From Rickettsiales bacterium (GTDB lineage Bacteria > Pseudomonadota > Alphaproteobacteria > Rickettsiales > JABIRX01): a stretch of 38,274 bases of DNA. The position numbers were made by a program, and so were the translations under genes. The notes below the pieces were generated by a model. The model had not been told where the DNA came from, ran no database searches, and saw only the letters and a program-made list of their open reading frames with translations. Positions 15,865 through 22,735 of this stretch are shown here, piece after piece; the first letter of the stretch is position 1, and each line of letters opens with the position of its first letter. The stretch spans positions 1-38,274 of the forward strand of contig JADHLN010000004.1 of assembly GCA_016780625.1 (NCBI GenBank), given 5' to 3'.

Positions 15865-17118
15865 ATGGATCATTTTAATTACCATAAAAACGAACTTTTT
15901 GCAGAAGATATAGCAGTAAAAGATATTTGTAAGAAAGTAAAAACACCTTTTTACTTATATTCTAAGGCAACTTTTTCAAGACATTTTAAAGTTATTGATC
16001 AGGCATTAGATCTTGAAAATAAATTAATTTGTTTTGCTTGCAAAGCTAATAATAATATTAATATCTTAAAAATTCTCATAGAATTAGGAGCAGGAATAGA
16101 CGTAGTTTCAGCAGGTGAAATATATAAAGCATTAAAAGCAGGCTGTAAGCCTAATAAAATAGTTTTTTCAGGAGTTGGTAAATCAGAAGAAGAGATATTA
16201 TATGGCCTTAATAAGAATATTTTACAATTTAATACTGAGTCTAAAGAAGAAATAGCTATAATTGATAAATTAGCAAAAAAACTTAAAAAAACTGCTAATA
16301 TAGCAATAAGAGTAAATCCCAATGTCAGCGCAGGTGGACATGAAAAAATTTCAACTGGAAAAAAAGGTGATAAATTTGGTATAAATATAGATGAAGCAGA
16401 AGAAATAATAAAATATGCTCTAAAATTAAAAAATATTAATTTTCAAGGAGTATCAACCCATATAGGTTCACAAATTTATAAGCTAGAACCATTTAATGAT
16501 GCTTTTATAAGGCTTTTTGAATTTATAAAAAAGCTAGAAAAACAAAAAATAAAAATTAACAGCATAGATCTTGGTGGAGGGCTTGCTGCACCATATGAAA
16601 ATGAAGAAATAATATTACCAAATCACTTTGGTATAATGGTAAAAAAATTAATAGATGATTATGGTTTTAACAATAAAAAAATCATTATTGAACCAGGTAG
16701 AGTAATTGCAGCAAATGCAGGTATTTTAGTATCTAAAGTTATATTGGTTAAAAATACTAAAGATAAAAAATTTCTTATATTAGATACAGGCATGAATGAT
16801 TTAATGCGTCCAGCACTTTATGATGCCACTCACCAATTTTCCTTAATTAGCAAAAAAAGATTCAGAAAAACAGAAAGTTACGATATTGTAGGGCCTGTTT
16901 GTGAAACAAGTGATATTTTCGCAAGAGACATAAATCTTAGTCAGATAAAAAAAGATGAATTTATAGCATTAAGATCAGCTGGTGCTTATGGAGCAGTTAT
17001 GGCCAATGAATATAATGCCAGACCCTTAATAAAAGAAGTATTAGTTGATGAAAAAAATTTCAAAATAATTAGAAAATCACCAACATTCTCTGAAATGTTA
17101 AAATTAGAAATTATTTAA
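15865..17118 (+). CDS. lysA: Diaminopimelate decarboxylase
   Basis: LysA decarboxylates meso-diaminopimelate to lysine, using PLP. The 417-residue protein has the alanine-racemase-type barrel with the cofactor Lys60 in CFACKANNN. HIGSQI and the SIDLGGGLAAPYE phosphate loop follow, then IIEPGRVIAANAG, the substrate-binding GPVCETSDIFARD with its catalytic Cys, and SAGAYGAVMANEYNARP near the end. It starts at the base after the lptM stop and ends the argH-lptM-lysA operon. Its presence means lysine can be made here, unusual for obligate intracellular Rickettsiales, which normally stop at diaminopimelate. Confidence 0.97.
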   Translation: MDHFNYHKNELFAEDIAVKDICKKVKTPFYLYSKATFSRHFKVIDQALDLENKLICFACKANNNINILKILIELGAGIDVVSAGEIYKALKAGCKPNKIVFSGVGKSEEEILYGLNKNILQFNTESKEEIAIIDKLAKKLKKTANIAIRVNPNVSAGGHEKISTGKKGDKFGINIDEAEEIIKYALKLKNINFQGVSTHIGSQIYKLEPFNDAFIRLFEFIKKLEKQKIKINSIDLGGGLAAPYENEEIILPNHFGIMVKKLIDDYGFNNKKIIIEPGRVIAANAGILVSKVILVKNTKDKKFLILDTGMNDLMRPALYDATHQFSLISKKRFRKTESYDIVGPVCETSDIFARDINLSQIKKDEFIALRSAGAYGAVMANEYNARPLIKEVLVDEKNFKIIRKSPTFSEMLKLEII

Positions 17119-17124
17119 ATAATA

Positions 17125-17153
17125 TTGATAAATTAATCCTGTTATATTATAAC
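17125..17153 (+). promoter_or_regulatory. Zur-controlled promoter of the Met/His-rich barrel gene
   Basis: TTGATA (17125-17130) and TATAAC (17148-17153) are spaced by exactly 17 bp, ending 25 bp before the ATG at 17179. The Zur-type palindrome covers the -10, an arrangement that would block polymerase when zinc is sufficient. Confidence 0.65.
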
Positions 17154-17154
17154 G
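17140..17154. promoter_or_regulatory. Putative Zur box (TGTTATATTATAACG)
   Basis: The core matches the enterobacterial-type Zur operator TGTTATAWTATAACA at 14 of 15 positions; only the last base breaks symmetry. It shares 13 of 15 positions with the box at 20644-20658 read on the plus strand, and 14 of 15 when that box is read on its complement. Zur itself is encoded 5 kb away in the same island. Confidence 0.8.
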
Positions 17155-17178
17155 CACAAAAATATTACGCATAAAATC

Positions 17179-18126
17179 ATGTTAAAAAAAATCATTATAG
17201 CTTCATTATTAACTACTTCATTAAATGTATATGCTAAAAGAGCAGATGACCATGCCCCAGCTTCAATAATGGGAGATCATAGTCATGAAAAAGGTGAAAT
17301 AATGTTTTCATACAGATTTATGAATATGAATATGGAAAATATATATTTAGGAGATAAAAAAATATCAGAAGCGCCATTAATGATGAAGCCAATAAAAATG
17401 AAAATGAAAATGCATATGCTAGGTGCAATGTATGGTTTAAATGACAAAAATACTTTAATGTTAATGCTACCATATAATGAAAATAAAATGAGCATGAAGA
17501 ATCAAGCGACTCAAAAAATTTCAAAAATGAAATCTGAAGGAGTAGGGGATATAAAAATATCAAATATTTTAAGCTTAGCTAAAAATAACAAATTAACCAT
17601 CGGATTATCTCTTCCAACTGGTAATATTAAAAAAGTAAATAACGGCACTAGACTTCCATATAAAATGCAACTAGGTACAGGTACATATGATCCTTTTCTT
17701 GCCTATAATAACGTAAAATATTTTAATAGTTCATCACTGGGTTATCAATTAAAAGCTAAATTTAATATCCATAAAAATAGTGAGGATTATAGCTACGGTA
17801 ACAAATATCAATTATCATTTTGGTATTCTAAATTATTAAATGATAATTTTAGCTTATCTTCAGCATTAGAATTTGCAAAAGAAGAAGCCATAGAAGGTAG
17901 TGATAAAGCTATTGAGAACCCTGCTATGTCAATAAGTAGAAACGCAGCTAATTCAGGCTCTGAGAAAATTTATGCTAAAATAGGATTTAATAAAATTCTA
18001 TCTAATAAAAATAATAAATCACTTAGATTTAGCGCTGAATATAAAAAGGCATTATATCAAAAATATAAGAATTATCAGATGGGCGAAACAGATAATATAA
18101 TATTTTCAATACAAAAAGAATTATAG
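17179..18126 (+). CDS. Outer-membrane beta-barrel protein, phenol-MetA-like family, Met/His-rich
   Basis: The 315 residues start with a signal peptide (1-19, ending VYA). The mature protein opens with a His-rich segment: His25, His34 and His36 in DDHAPASIMGDHSHEKGE. It continues with IMFSYRFMNMNM and an extraordinary Met run (Met68, 69, 74, 76, 78, 80, 84, with His79), then LMLMLPYNENKM, GVGDIKISNI, IGLSLPTGNI and alternating strands to the end. This layout matches the transporter proteins usually assigned to the MetA-pathway-of-phenol-degradation family, predicted outer-membrane barrels whose function is mostly unknown. The Zur box over its promoter and the adjacent znu genes point to zinc or another soft metal, not phenols. 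It ends over the tail of a znuA remnant. Confidence 0.8.
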   Translation: MLKKIIIASLLTTSLNVYAKRADDHAPASIMGDHSHEKGEIMFSYRFMNMNMENIYLGDKKISEAPLMMKPIKMKMKMHMLGAMYGLNDKNTLMLMLPYNENKMSMKNQATQKISKMKSEGVGDIKISNILSLAKNNKLTIGLSLPTGNIKKVNNGTRLPYKMQLGTGTYDPFLAYNNVKYFNSSSLGYQLKAKFNIHKNSEDYSYGNKYQLSFWYSKLLNDNFSLSSALEFAKEEAIEGSDKAIENPAMSISRNAANSGSEKIYAKIGFNKILSNKNNKSLRFSAEYKKALYQKYKNYQMGETDNIIFSIQKEL

Positions 18127-18275
18127 ATTCTGACTATCAGAAATTTGTTTAAAAACCTTATCAAAAAAGCTGATTATATCTTCATCAAATTCTGGAGAAT
18201 ATTTTATATTTAACACATCAATATTTTTAAATTCGCTTAGCCATTTTTTTAATGATTTATCATCAAAAATCAGAA
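18061..18275. repeat. Tandem duplication copy A (barrel 3' end plus znuA tail)
   Basis: About 215 bp that recurs at 18434-18645. It consists of the last 66 bp of the barrel gene and the last ~155 bp of znuA in convergent orientation. Over the znuA part I count four substitutions and one inserted A. The barrel part is intact in this copy and decayed in copy B. Confidence 0.88.
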
Positions 18276-18430
18276 GAGGTTATTTTTCTTTATAACTCTT
18301 TGAAAACTATAAGAATTTTACCAAAAGAAAATGAATATGTGGGGTAACGTAAATATTATATCTTCAAATTTTCAATCAATGTAACTTGATGTTTCAGCTG
18401 GATCAAAATAATCAGTAGCCATTAAGATAC
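18121..18430 (-). pseudogene. znuA: znuA remnant with internal deletion and frameshift
   Basis: Bases 18121-18275 match the last ~50 codons of the intact znuA (18492-18645), including the same SQNL ending and stop. An extra A near 18265-18270 shifts the frame. Bases 18276-18430 then match, more loosely, the middle of znuA around 18906-19071 (the region coding for the metal-binding GNPHIHF segment). About 260 bp of the gene between these parts is therefore deleted. There is no start codon or full domain, so it cannot make a binding protein. It is the leftover of a tandem duplication that also copied the 3' end of the neighbouring barrel gene. Confidence 0.88.
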
Positions 18431-18433
18431 CAG

Positions 18434-18491
18434 AAATATAAAAATTATCAGATAAGTGAAATAAATAATATAATATTTTCAATGTAAAAAA
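18434..18491 (+). pseudogene. Remnant of the barrel gene 3' end
   Basis: These 58 bp match the last ~60 bp of the barrel gene (18061-18120) with several substitutions and a 2-bp loss near the end. The fragment has in-frame stops and no start. It marks the second copy's left edge and lies just before the stop of the intact znuA. Confidence 0.82.
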
Positions 18492-18645
18492 TTATAAATT
18501 CTGACTATCAGAAATTTGTTTAAAAATCTTATCAAAAAAGCTAATTATATCTTCATCAAATTCTGGAGAATATTTTATATTTAACACATCAATATTTTTA
18601 AATTCGCTTAGCCATTTTTTTAATGAGTTATCATCAAAATCAGAA
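18434..18645. repeat. Tandem duplication copy B (barrel remnant plus intact znuA tail)
   Basis: Partner of the repeat at 18061-18275, offset about 370 bp. Here the znuA side is the functional gene and the barrel side is decayed, the mirror image of copy A. Confidence 0.88.
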
Positions 18646-19382
18646 ATTAAAGCAGTAAATTTTTTATCAGAAGTAAATTTATCCCGTAAATATTTTAAAT
18701 GCTTAAGAGAAGGGCTAACGCCTGAATATTTTTCAATGGTATAAAAATTTTGTACAGCCAGCCATTTGAGCAAATAACTATAACTGCGATGAATTACAAT
18801 AATCTCATTCTTTATTTTAATTTTTCTCCAATCTTGTATTTTTTTAGAAAATAAAACTCTAAAATTATTATAATTATCATTATAATATTCCTTATTTTTT
18901 GGATCTAGAGAAGTTATTTTCTTTAATAGCTCTTCGGCAATTATAAGAATATTGTCAGGAGAAAAATGAATATGTGGATTACCATAAATATGAATATCTC
19001 CAAATTTTCTATCAATATTATTTGGTTTTTCAATTAGCTCGACATAATCAGTTGCCATAAAATTACCAGTAGCTCCATTAATTATGTTATTATTTCGAGA
19101 ATTTTTTATAATAATAGGTAACCAACCAGCTTCTAAATCACCGCCATTACAAACTAATAAATCTGCTTTTCTTGCTTTTGCTATTAAAGATGGCTTTGCA
19201 GAAATATGATGTGCATCTTGTTTGGGGTGTACGGCAATAAAAATATCAGATTGATCTTTGGTTATTTCCTTTACTAAAGCCGCCCATTCAGACTCACAAG
19301 CAAATATATTTAATTTTGCCTGTGAGTTACTTGCATAAAATAAACTAAAGATTATTAAAAATAATCTGTATGTTTTTTTCAT
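18492..19382 (-). CDS. znuA: Zinc ABC transporter substrate-binding protein ZnuA
   Basis: ZnuA captures zinc in the periplasm and delivers it to ZnuBC. The 296-residue protein has a signal peptide (1-22, ending SQA) and no lipobox. The metal ligands of the cluster A-I fold are recognisable: His58 in DAHHISAKP, His137 in GNPHIHFSPDN, His198 in VIHRSYSYLLKWL, and an acidic loop SDFDD at 247-251. The His-rich loop of gammaproteobacterial ZnuA is absent. It follows the porin gene by 11 bp and so shares its Zur-box promoter, apart from znuB and znuC. The three-His pattern and neighbouring zur favour zinc over manganese. Confidence 0.93.
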   Translation of the reverse strand: MKKTYRLFLIIFSLFYASNSQAKLNIFACESEWAALVKEITKDQSDIFIAVHPKQDAHHISAKPSLIAKARKADLLVCNGGDLEAGWLPIIIKNSRNNNIINGATGNFMATDYVELIEKPNNIDRKFGDIHIYGNPHIHFSPDNILIIAEELLKKITSLDPKNKEYYNDNYNNFRVLFSKKIQDWRKIKIKNEIIVIHRSYSYLLKWLAVQNFYTIEKYSGVSPSLKHLKYLRDKFTSDKKFTALISDFDDNSLKKWLSEFKNIDVLNIKYSPEFDEDIISFFDKIFKQISDSQNL

Positions 19383-19393
19383 AAAATTAATAA

Positions 19394-20620
19394 TTAAAAT
19401 TTATGTGCTGGGTGAGCACCAATACTCATAATATATTGAAATATATATTGGTTATCAGTTTTAGCCTCAGCATTATCAGCATTATATTGTACTCTTATTC
19501 TTGAAAATTCAGAATTACTATAGTCAAACATAAATGAGTTTACTTCAGGTGTATATTCTTGATTTTTTTTATCTAAACGAGAATATCTATAGCCTAACCT
19601 ATATTTAGGAGCAAATTTATAAATTGCTTCACCATAAAAACCGCTAGTTTCTTCCTTTTGTCCAGCAACAGAATTTATTATTCCTTCTTCAGTCCTAGAA
19701 AAATACTCACCTTGTAAAATAACTTCCTGTTTTTTAACATTATTCACAGGAGAAAAGCTTAGTTTTAAATCTGCAATTGCTAGATCACTATCACCAGCAA
19801 ATACATCATTTTGATCTTCATCTTTCCTTGCCTCTGAACCAGTTTTGCTATTTAAGAAAGAAAAGCCAATTCTATATTCAAGATTTTTGGCAATTTCACT
19901 ACCAATTCTTAAATATCCAGATTGCGTTCCAGAGCCATTTCCTTCTGCTCCTGCTGCAGGAAAGCTATCACCTCTAAATAGTGCATAACCTGTTTCGAAA
20001 TAAAAATCAGTAGGGAATAAATAAGATATTTCTATTCCATCATCAAAAAAATGCTTATTTAAAAATGCTCTATATGGTAAAGGACGATCGGCAAAATTAT
20101 CTGTATGAGTATGATGCTCATTTAAATAACCAATTGTTGCAAGAAACCTTCCAGCTTTAGCAGAAAAACCATAATAAGATTTTAAAGTTTGCACATATGC
20201 TTCTTCAAGCTCTATTTTATCTTCACCATCTTCTTGAACGATTTTAGCAGTTAAGCTTCCATAAAATTTATCATCAATATTTGAAGAGATATTTAATTCG
20301 GATTGATCAATTGAAATACCTGATTTAGCTCTTTCTCCTTCATGACCAACTACAAAACCTTCAATTTCATTTGAATCTTTAGTAAAATTTGCATAGCTAC
20401 CATTGAGAATCATAGAAATAGCTGGATTGAATCTATTATCTCCGGATAATTTTCTTTCTATTGCAGAACCAAGATCCTGCTTAGATGACATAAGATTTGC
20501 AGATTTTTCAAGTTTTTTTATTCTTGCCTCTAACTCCTTAATTTTAGAAGGGTTAGCATAAGCATTATTTGCCATTAAAAGCAAAGAAGCGCATATTAAT
20601 GTTGGTTTCAGATTAATCAT
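19394..20620 (-). CDS. Porin-like outer-membrane protein of the zinc island, upstream of znuA
   Basis: Starting at the ATG at 20618-20620, the protein has 408 residues with signal peptide 1-22 (ending AYA). A farther ATG at 20659 lies inside the Zur box and would add 13 residues ahead of the signal peptide, so I reject it. After cleavage comes a short coiled-coil (SKIKELEARIKKLEKSANLMSSKQ, residues 25-48), as in trimeric porins. Many aromatic-ended beta strands follow, then a terminal Phe typical of barrel proteins. A His cluster HHTHTD at 169-174 leads into NFADRPLPYRAFLNKHFFDDGIEISYLFPTDFYFETG. The C-terminus is GAHPAHKF. It is probably a zinc-starvation-induced channel feeding ZnuA; substrate specificity is inferred from operon and operator. 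Confidence 0.85.
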   Translation of the reverse strand: MINLKPTLICASLLLMANNAYANPSKIKELEARIKKLEKSANLMSSKQDLGSAIERKLSGDNRFNPAISMILNGSYANFTKDSNEIEGFVVGHEGERAKSGISIDQSELNISSNIDDKFYGSLTAKIVQEDGEDKIELEEAYVQTLKSYYGFSAKAGRFLATIGYLNEHHTHTDNFADRPLPYRAFLNKHFFDDGIEISYLFPTDFYFETGYALFRGDSFPAAGAEGNGSGTQSGYLRIGSEIAKNLEYRIGFSFLNSKTGSEARKDEDQNDVFAGDSDLAIADLKLSFSPVNNVKKQEVILQGEYFSRTEEGIINSVAGQKEETSGFYGEAIYKFAPKYRLGYRYSRLDKKNQEYTPEVNSFMFDYSNSEFSRIRVQYNADNAEAKTDNQYIFQYIMSIGAHPAHKF

Positions 20621-20643
20621 TTTCTTGTTTAAAAAGTTAAAAC

Positions 20644-20658
20644 TGTTATAATATAACA
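20644..20658. promoter_or_regulatory. Putative Zur box (TGTTATAATATAACA)
   Basis: A perfect 15-bp inverted repeat equal to the core of the known Zur operator TGTTATAWTATAACA. It lies 24 bp before the porin start and covers the -10 of the promoter at 20645-20672. Confidence 0.88.
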
Positions 20659-20672
20659 TTTTGCAATGTCAA
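20645..20672 (-). promoter_or_regulatory. Zur-controlled promoter of the porin-znuA operon
   Basis: On the minus strand a perfect TTGACA (20672-20667) and TATAAC (20650-20645) are 16 bp apart. The start site would be near 20638, leaving a leader of roughly 18 bases before the ATG at 20620. The Zur palindrome overlaps the -10. Confidence 0.75.
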
Positions 20673-20674
20673 GC

Positions 20675-21484
20675 TTATCCTAAGCGAGAATAAATAAATT
20701 TAGCCAAGCTAATAAGAAAAAATATTAAAGATAAGCAGCATACAATCGAGGCTCCAACTGGAAGGTCTATATAATAAGATGACATCATACCAAAAAACAC
20801 AGAAATGCACGCAATAATCGATCCAAAAATAGCCATTTCTAGAGGAGATTTGCTAATTTGCTTTGCGCTTACCGCCGATATAAGAAGCATGGCATTAATA
20901 ATTAATATACCAACAATTTTAACATTTAAACCAATAAATAAGGTAAGCATAAAGATAAATATTAATTTAATATTATTAACCTTATTACCATATTCTGCTT
21001 GTGCAAGAGACTTGCTTAATGCAATTAAAATTAATTTTTGCCAAAATATTTTTATTAGAATTAAAATTATAAAAGATGAAATAAATAAATAAAATAAATC
21101 CTGTTTGGATACTGAAAGAATATCTCCAAATAATATTGCCTCTAAATCAAAATTAATACCCTCTTTTAATGACAATAAAACAATACCAAAGCCAACACTA
21201 CTATGAGCCATAACCCCTAATATTGTATCACTTGGAATTGATGATTTATTTTCAATTATAAAAAGCAATAAGGCAAATAATACCAATATACATAAAATTG
21301 TAATATTAGAATCAAGAGATAAAAATAAAGAAACAGCTATTCCTAAAATAGCGCTATGCGCTAAAGAATCACCAAAATAAGCCTTTTTTTGCCACATAAC
21401 TAATGAACCCATAGGCCCAGAAATTATCCCAAGTAATATTCCTGCTACAAAAACTCTGACTATAAAATCTTCAAAAATTAACAT
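20675..21484 (-). CDS. znuB: Zinc ABC transporter permease ZnuB
   Basis: ZnuB is the membrane channel of the zinc importer. The 269 residues are almost wholly hydrophobic, with about eight membrane helices. They include the ABC-3 family blocks GPMGSLVMWQKKAYFGDSLAHSAILGIA (residues about 23-50) and GILIINAMLLISAVSAKQIS, followed by the C-terminal DLPVGASIVCCLSLIFF. It lies six bases after znuC and ends 17 bp before the Zur box of the porin promoter. It is the last gene of the small-membrane-protein-zur-znuC-znuB run. Confidence 0.94.
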   Translation of the reverse strand: MLIFEDFIVRVFVAGILLGIISGPMGSLVMWQKKAYFGDSLAHSAILGIAVSLFLSLDSNITILCILVLFALLLFIIENKSSIPSDTILGVMAHSSVGFGIVLLSLKEGINFDLEAILFGDILSVSKQDLFYLFISSFIILILIKIFWQKLILIALSKSLAQAEYGNKVNNIKLIFIFMLTLFIGLNVKIVGILIINAMLLISAVSAKQISKSPLEMAIFGSIIACISVFFGMMSSYYIDLPVGASIVCCLSLIFFLISLAKFIYSRLG

Positions 21485-21489
21485 AATAT

Positions 21490-22170
21490 CTATTTATTGT
21501 GAGAGTGAGTATAATTACTAAATAACTCAGAAAACCTAGGGTCGTTAGTTAGCTTTTTGGCAGATCCAGAGCAGCAAATATGGTGATAAAGGCAATAAAC
21601 CTTACTTGCCTTAGCCATTACAAAATGTAAATTATGAGAAATAACCAACATAGAAATTTTATGTGTTTTATGTATTTTATATATGGATTTAAAAAAATCA
21701 GCTTGTCCAGAAACATCTAAATTTTGATCTGCTTCGTCTAAAATTAATAAATTTGGTTTTAACATCAAGCTCCTAGCCAAAAGGATTTTTTGTAATTCTC
21801 CACCTGACAAATCAGCAAGAAATTTATTAAGCAAATCATTAATCTCTAATATCTCTAAAATTTTATTATCAATTTTTACGCCATCTAATTTTATAAAATT
21901 TTTAGCCTTTATTGTTAAAAAATTAGTTAGGTTTAGTTTTTGCGGAACATAGCCAATTTTTAAATTAGAAATTTTATAAATATCACCACTAGTTGCTTTT
22001 AATGACCCTATAATCATTTTAACAAGGCTAGTTTTTCCTGCGCCATTTGGTCCAATTAAATGAATTATTTCACCTTCATTAATATCAAGAGAAACATTAT
22101 CAATTATTTTAAAGTTTTTCTTAATAAAATTTAGATTTTTAATTTTTATTACAGCTCTATTTTTGCTCAT
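21490..22170 (-). CDS. znuC: Zinc ABC transporter ATPase ZnuC
   Basis: ZnuC is the cytoplasmic ATPase of the zinc importer. It has Walker A GPNGAGKTSL, a Q-loop YVPQKL, the signature LSGGELQK, Walker B LLILDEAD and the switch His in VISHNLHF, in normal order. I chose the ATG at 22170 (MSKNRAVIKIKNLNF, 226 residues) because AGAGA lies a few bases before it. A start at 22191 would add seven residues and has no ribosome site. With this start it overlaps zur by 14 bp, suggesting coupled translation. The C-terminus ends in a His-containing YTHSHNK tail. Confidence 0.93.
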   Translation of the reverse strand: MSKNRAVIKIKNLNFIKKNFKIIDNVSLDINEGEIIHLIGPNGAGKTSLVKMIIGSLKATSGDIYKISNLKIGYVPQKLNLTNFLTIKAKNFIKLDGVKIDNKILEILEINDLLNKFLADLSGGELQKILLARSLMLKPNLLILDEADQNLDVSGQADFFKSIYKIHKTHKISMLVISHNLHFVMAKASKVYCLYHHICCSGSAKKLTNDPRFSELFSNYTHSHNK

Positions 22171-22585
22171 TACATTCTCTACAAATGCCATAAATTTCTG
22201 TAACTATATTGCGAACAGAAAATGCATTATCATTAGCCTCAGAATTAATTTCTTCTAGGATTTTATTATTACAATATTCATTAACTTTATTACATTGATT
22301 ACATATGAATAATTGACAATTATGTTCATCATCCATATGAGTGCAATTACAAAAACTATTTAAAATATTTATCTTATGGATAAAACCATTTTCCTGCAGA
22401 AAATCTAAAGCTCTATAAATAGTTGGCGGTTTGGAGTTTTTTTTATATTTTTTAAATATATCCAATAAATCATATGCTTTTATAGGCTGTTTTTGCTCTG
22501 AAATAATCTTAAAAGCTAACTCCCTATCTGCTGTTAATCGCAACTTTCTTTTGAGGCACTCCTTTTGTAATTGTTTAAGAGGCAT
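22157..22585 (-). CDS. zur: Fur-family zinc uptake regulator Zur
   Basis: Zur is a dimeric repressor that binds operators when zinc-loaded. The 142 residues have the winged helix (LTADRELAFKIISEQKQPIKAYDLLDIF and PPTIYRALDFLQENGFIHKI) and a dimer domain with Cys pairs in FICNQCNKV and ICREC, the structural zinc site of Fur proteins. The loop FCNCTHMDDEHNC adds Cys and His ligands near the regulatory site. Identity as Zur, not Fur or PerR, rests on its overlap with znuC and the two Zur-type boxes nearby. No matching box lies before its own operon, so it may not be autoregulated. Confidence 0.92.
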   Translation of the reverse strand: MPLKQLQKECLKRKLRLTADRELAFKIISEQKQPIKAYDLLDIFKKYKKNSKPPTIYRALDFLQENGFIHKINILNSFCNCTHMDDEHNCQLFICNQCNKVNEYCNNKILEEINSEANDNAFSVRNIVTEIYGICRECNEQK

Positions 22586-22586
22586 T

Positions 22587-22700
22587 TTAGCTTAATTTCA
22601 CATAAGTTAAGGCTAATAAAATTACAATTAATAAAATCAACAAAGCTAATATTGTGTAATTTTTTAGTTTTTTTTCTTTATGAAGTTTGGATATAGGCAT
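22587..22700 (-). CDS. 37-residue single-span membrane protein, CoxF-like
   Basis: A short frame from the ATG at 22698-22700 to a TAA at 22587-22589, one base before the zur start. It has a basic, polar N-terminus (MPISKLHKEKKLKN), one membrane helix (YTILALLILLIVILLALTYV) and a short tail. This is the layout of the roughly 40-residue CoxF-type proteins that alphaproteobacteria often carry in cytochrome oxidase gene clusters (basic KHRRRN start, one helix ending TIVK-like). No oxidase genes are here. It may instead be a zinc-island micro-protein. It probably heads the zur-znuC-znuB transcript. Confidence 0.6.
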   Translation of the reverse strand: MPISKLHKEKKLKNYTILALLILLIVILLALTYVKLS

Positions 22701-22735
22701 ATAAATCTGCTTAATTTTAATTTACTTATAAATAG

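Noticed and set aside
17283-17563. Two minus-strand hydrophobic frames within the barrel gene
   Set aside because: They mirror the Met/Lys-rich plus-strand codons (CAT and TTT complements) and have no start context; the barrel gene explains the region.
20621-20659. The farther ATG at 20659 as the start of the porin gene
   Set aside because: It falls inside the Zur palindrome and -10 element and puts 13 polar residues before an ordinary signal peptide; the ATG at 20620 fits better.
22586-22618. Imperfect inverted repeat TTAGCTTAA ... TTAAGGCTAA as an operator for zur
   Set aside because: It lies within the end of the micro-protein gene, has a mismatched arm and does not resemble the two Zur boxes nearby.
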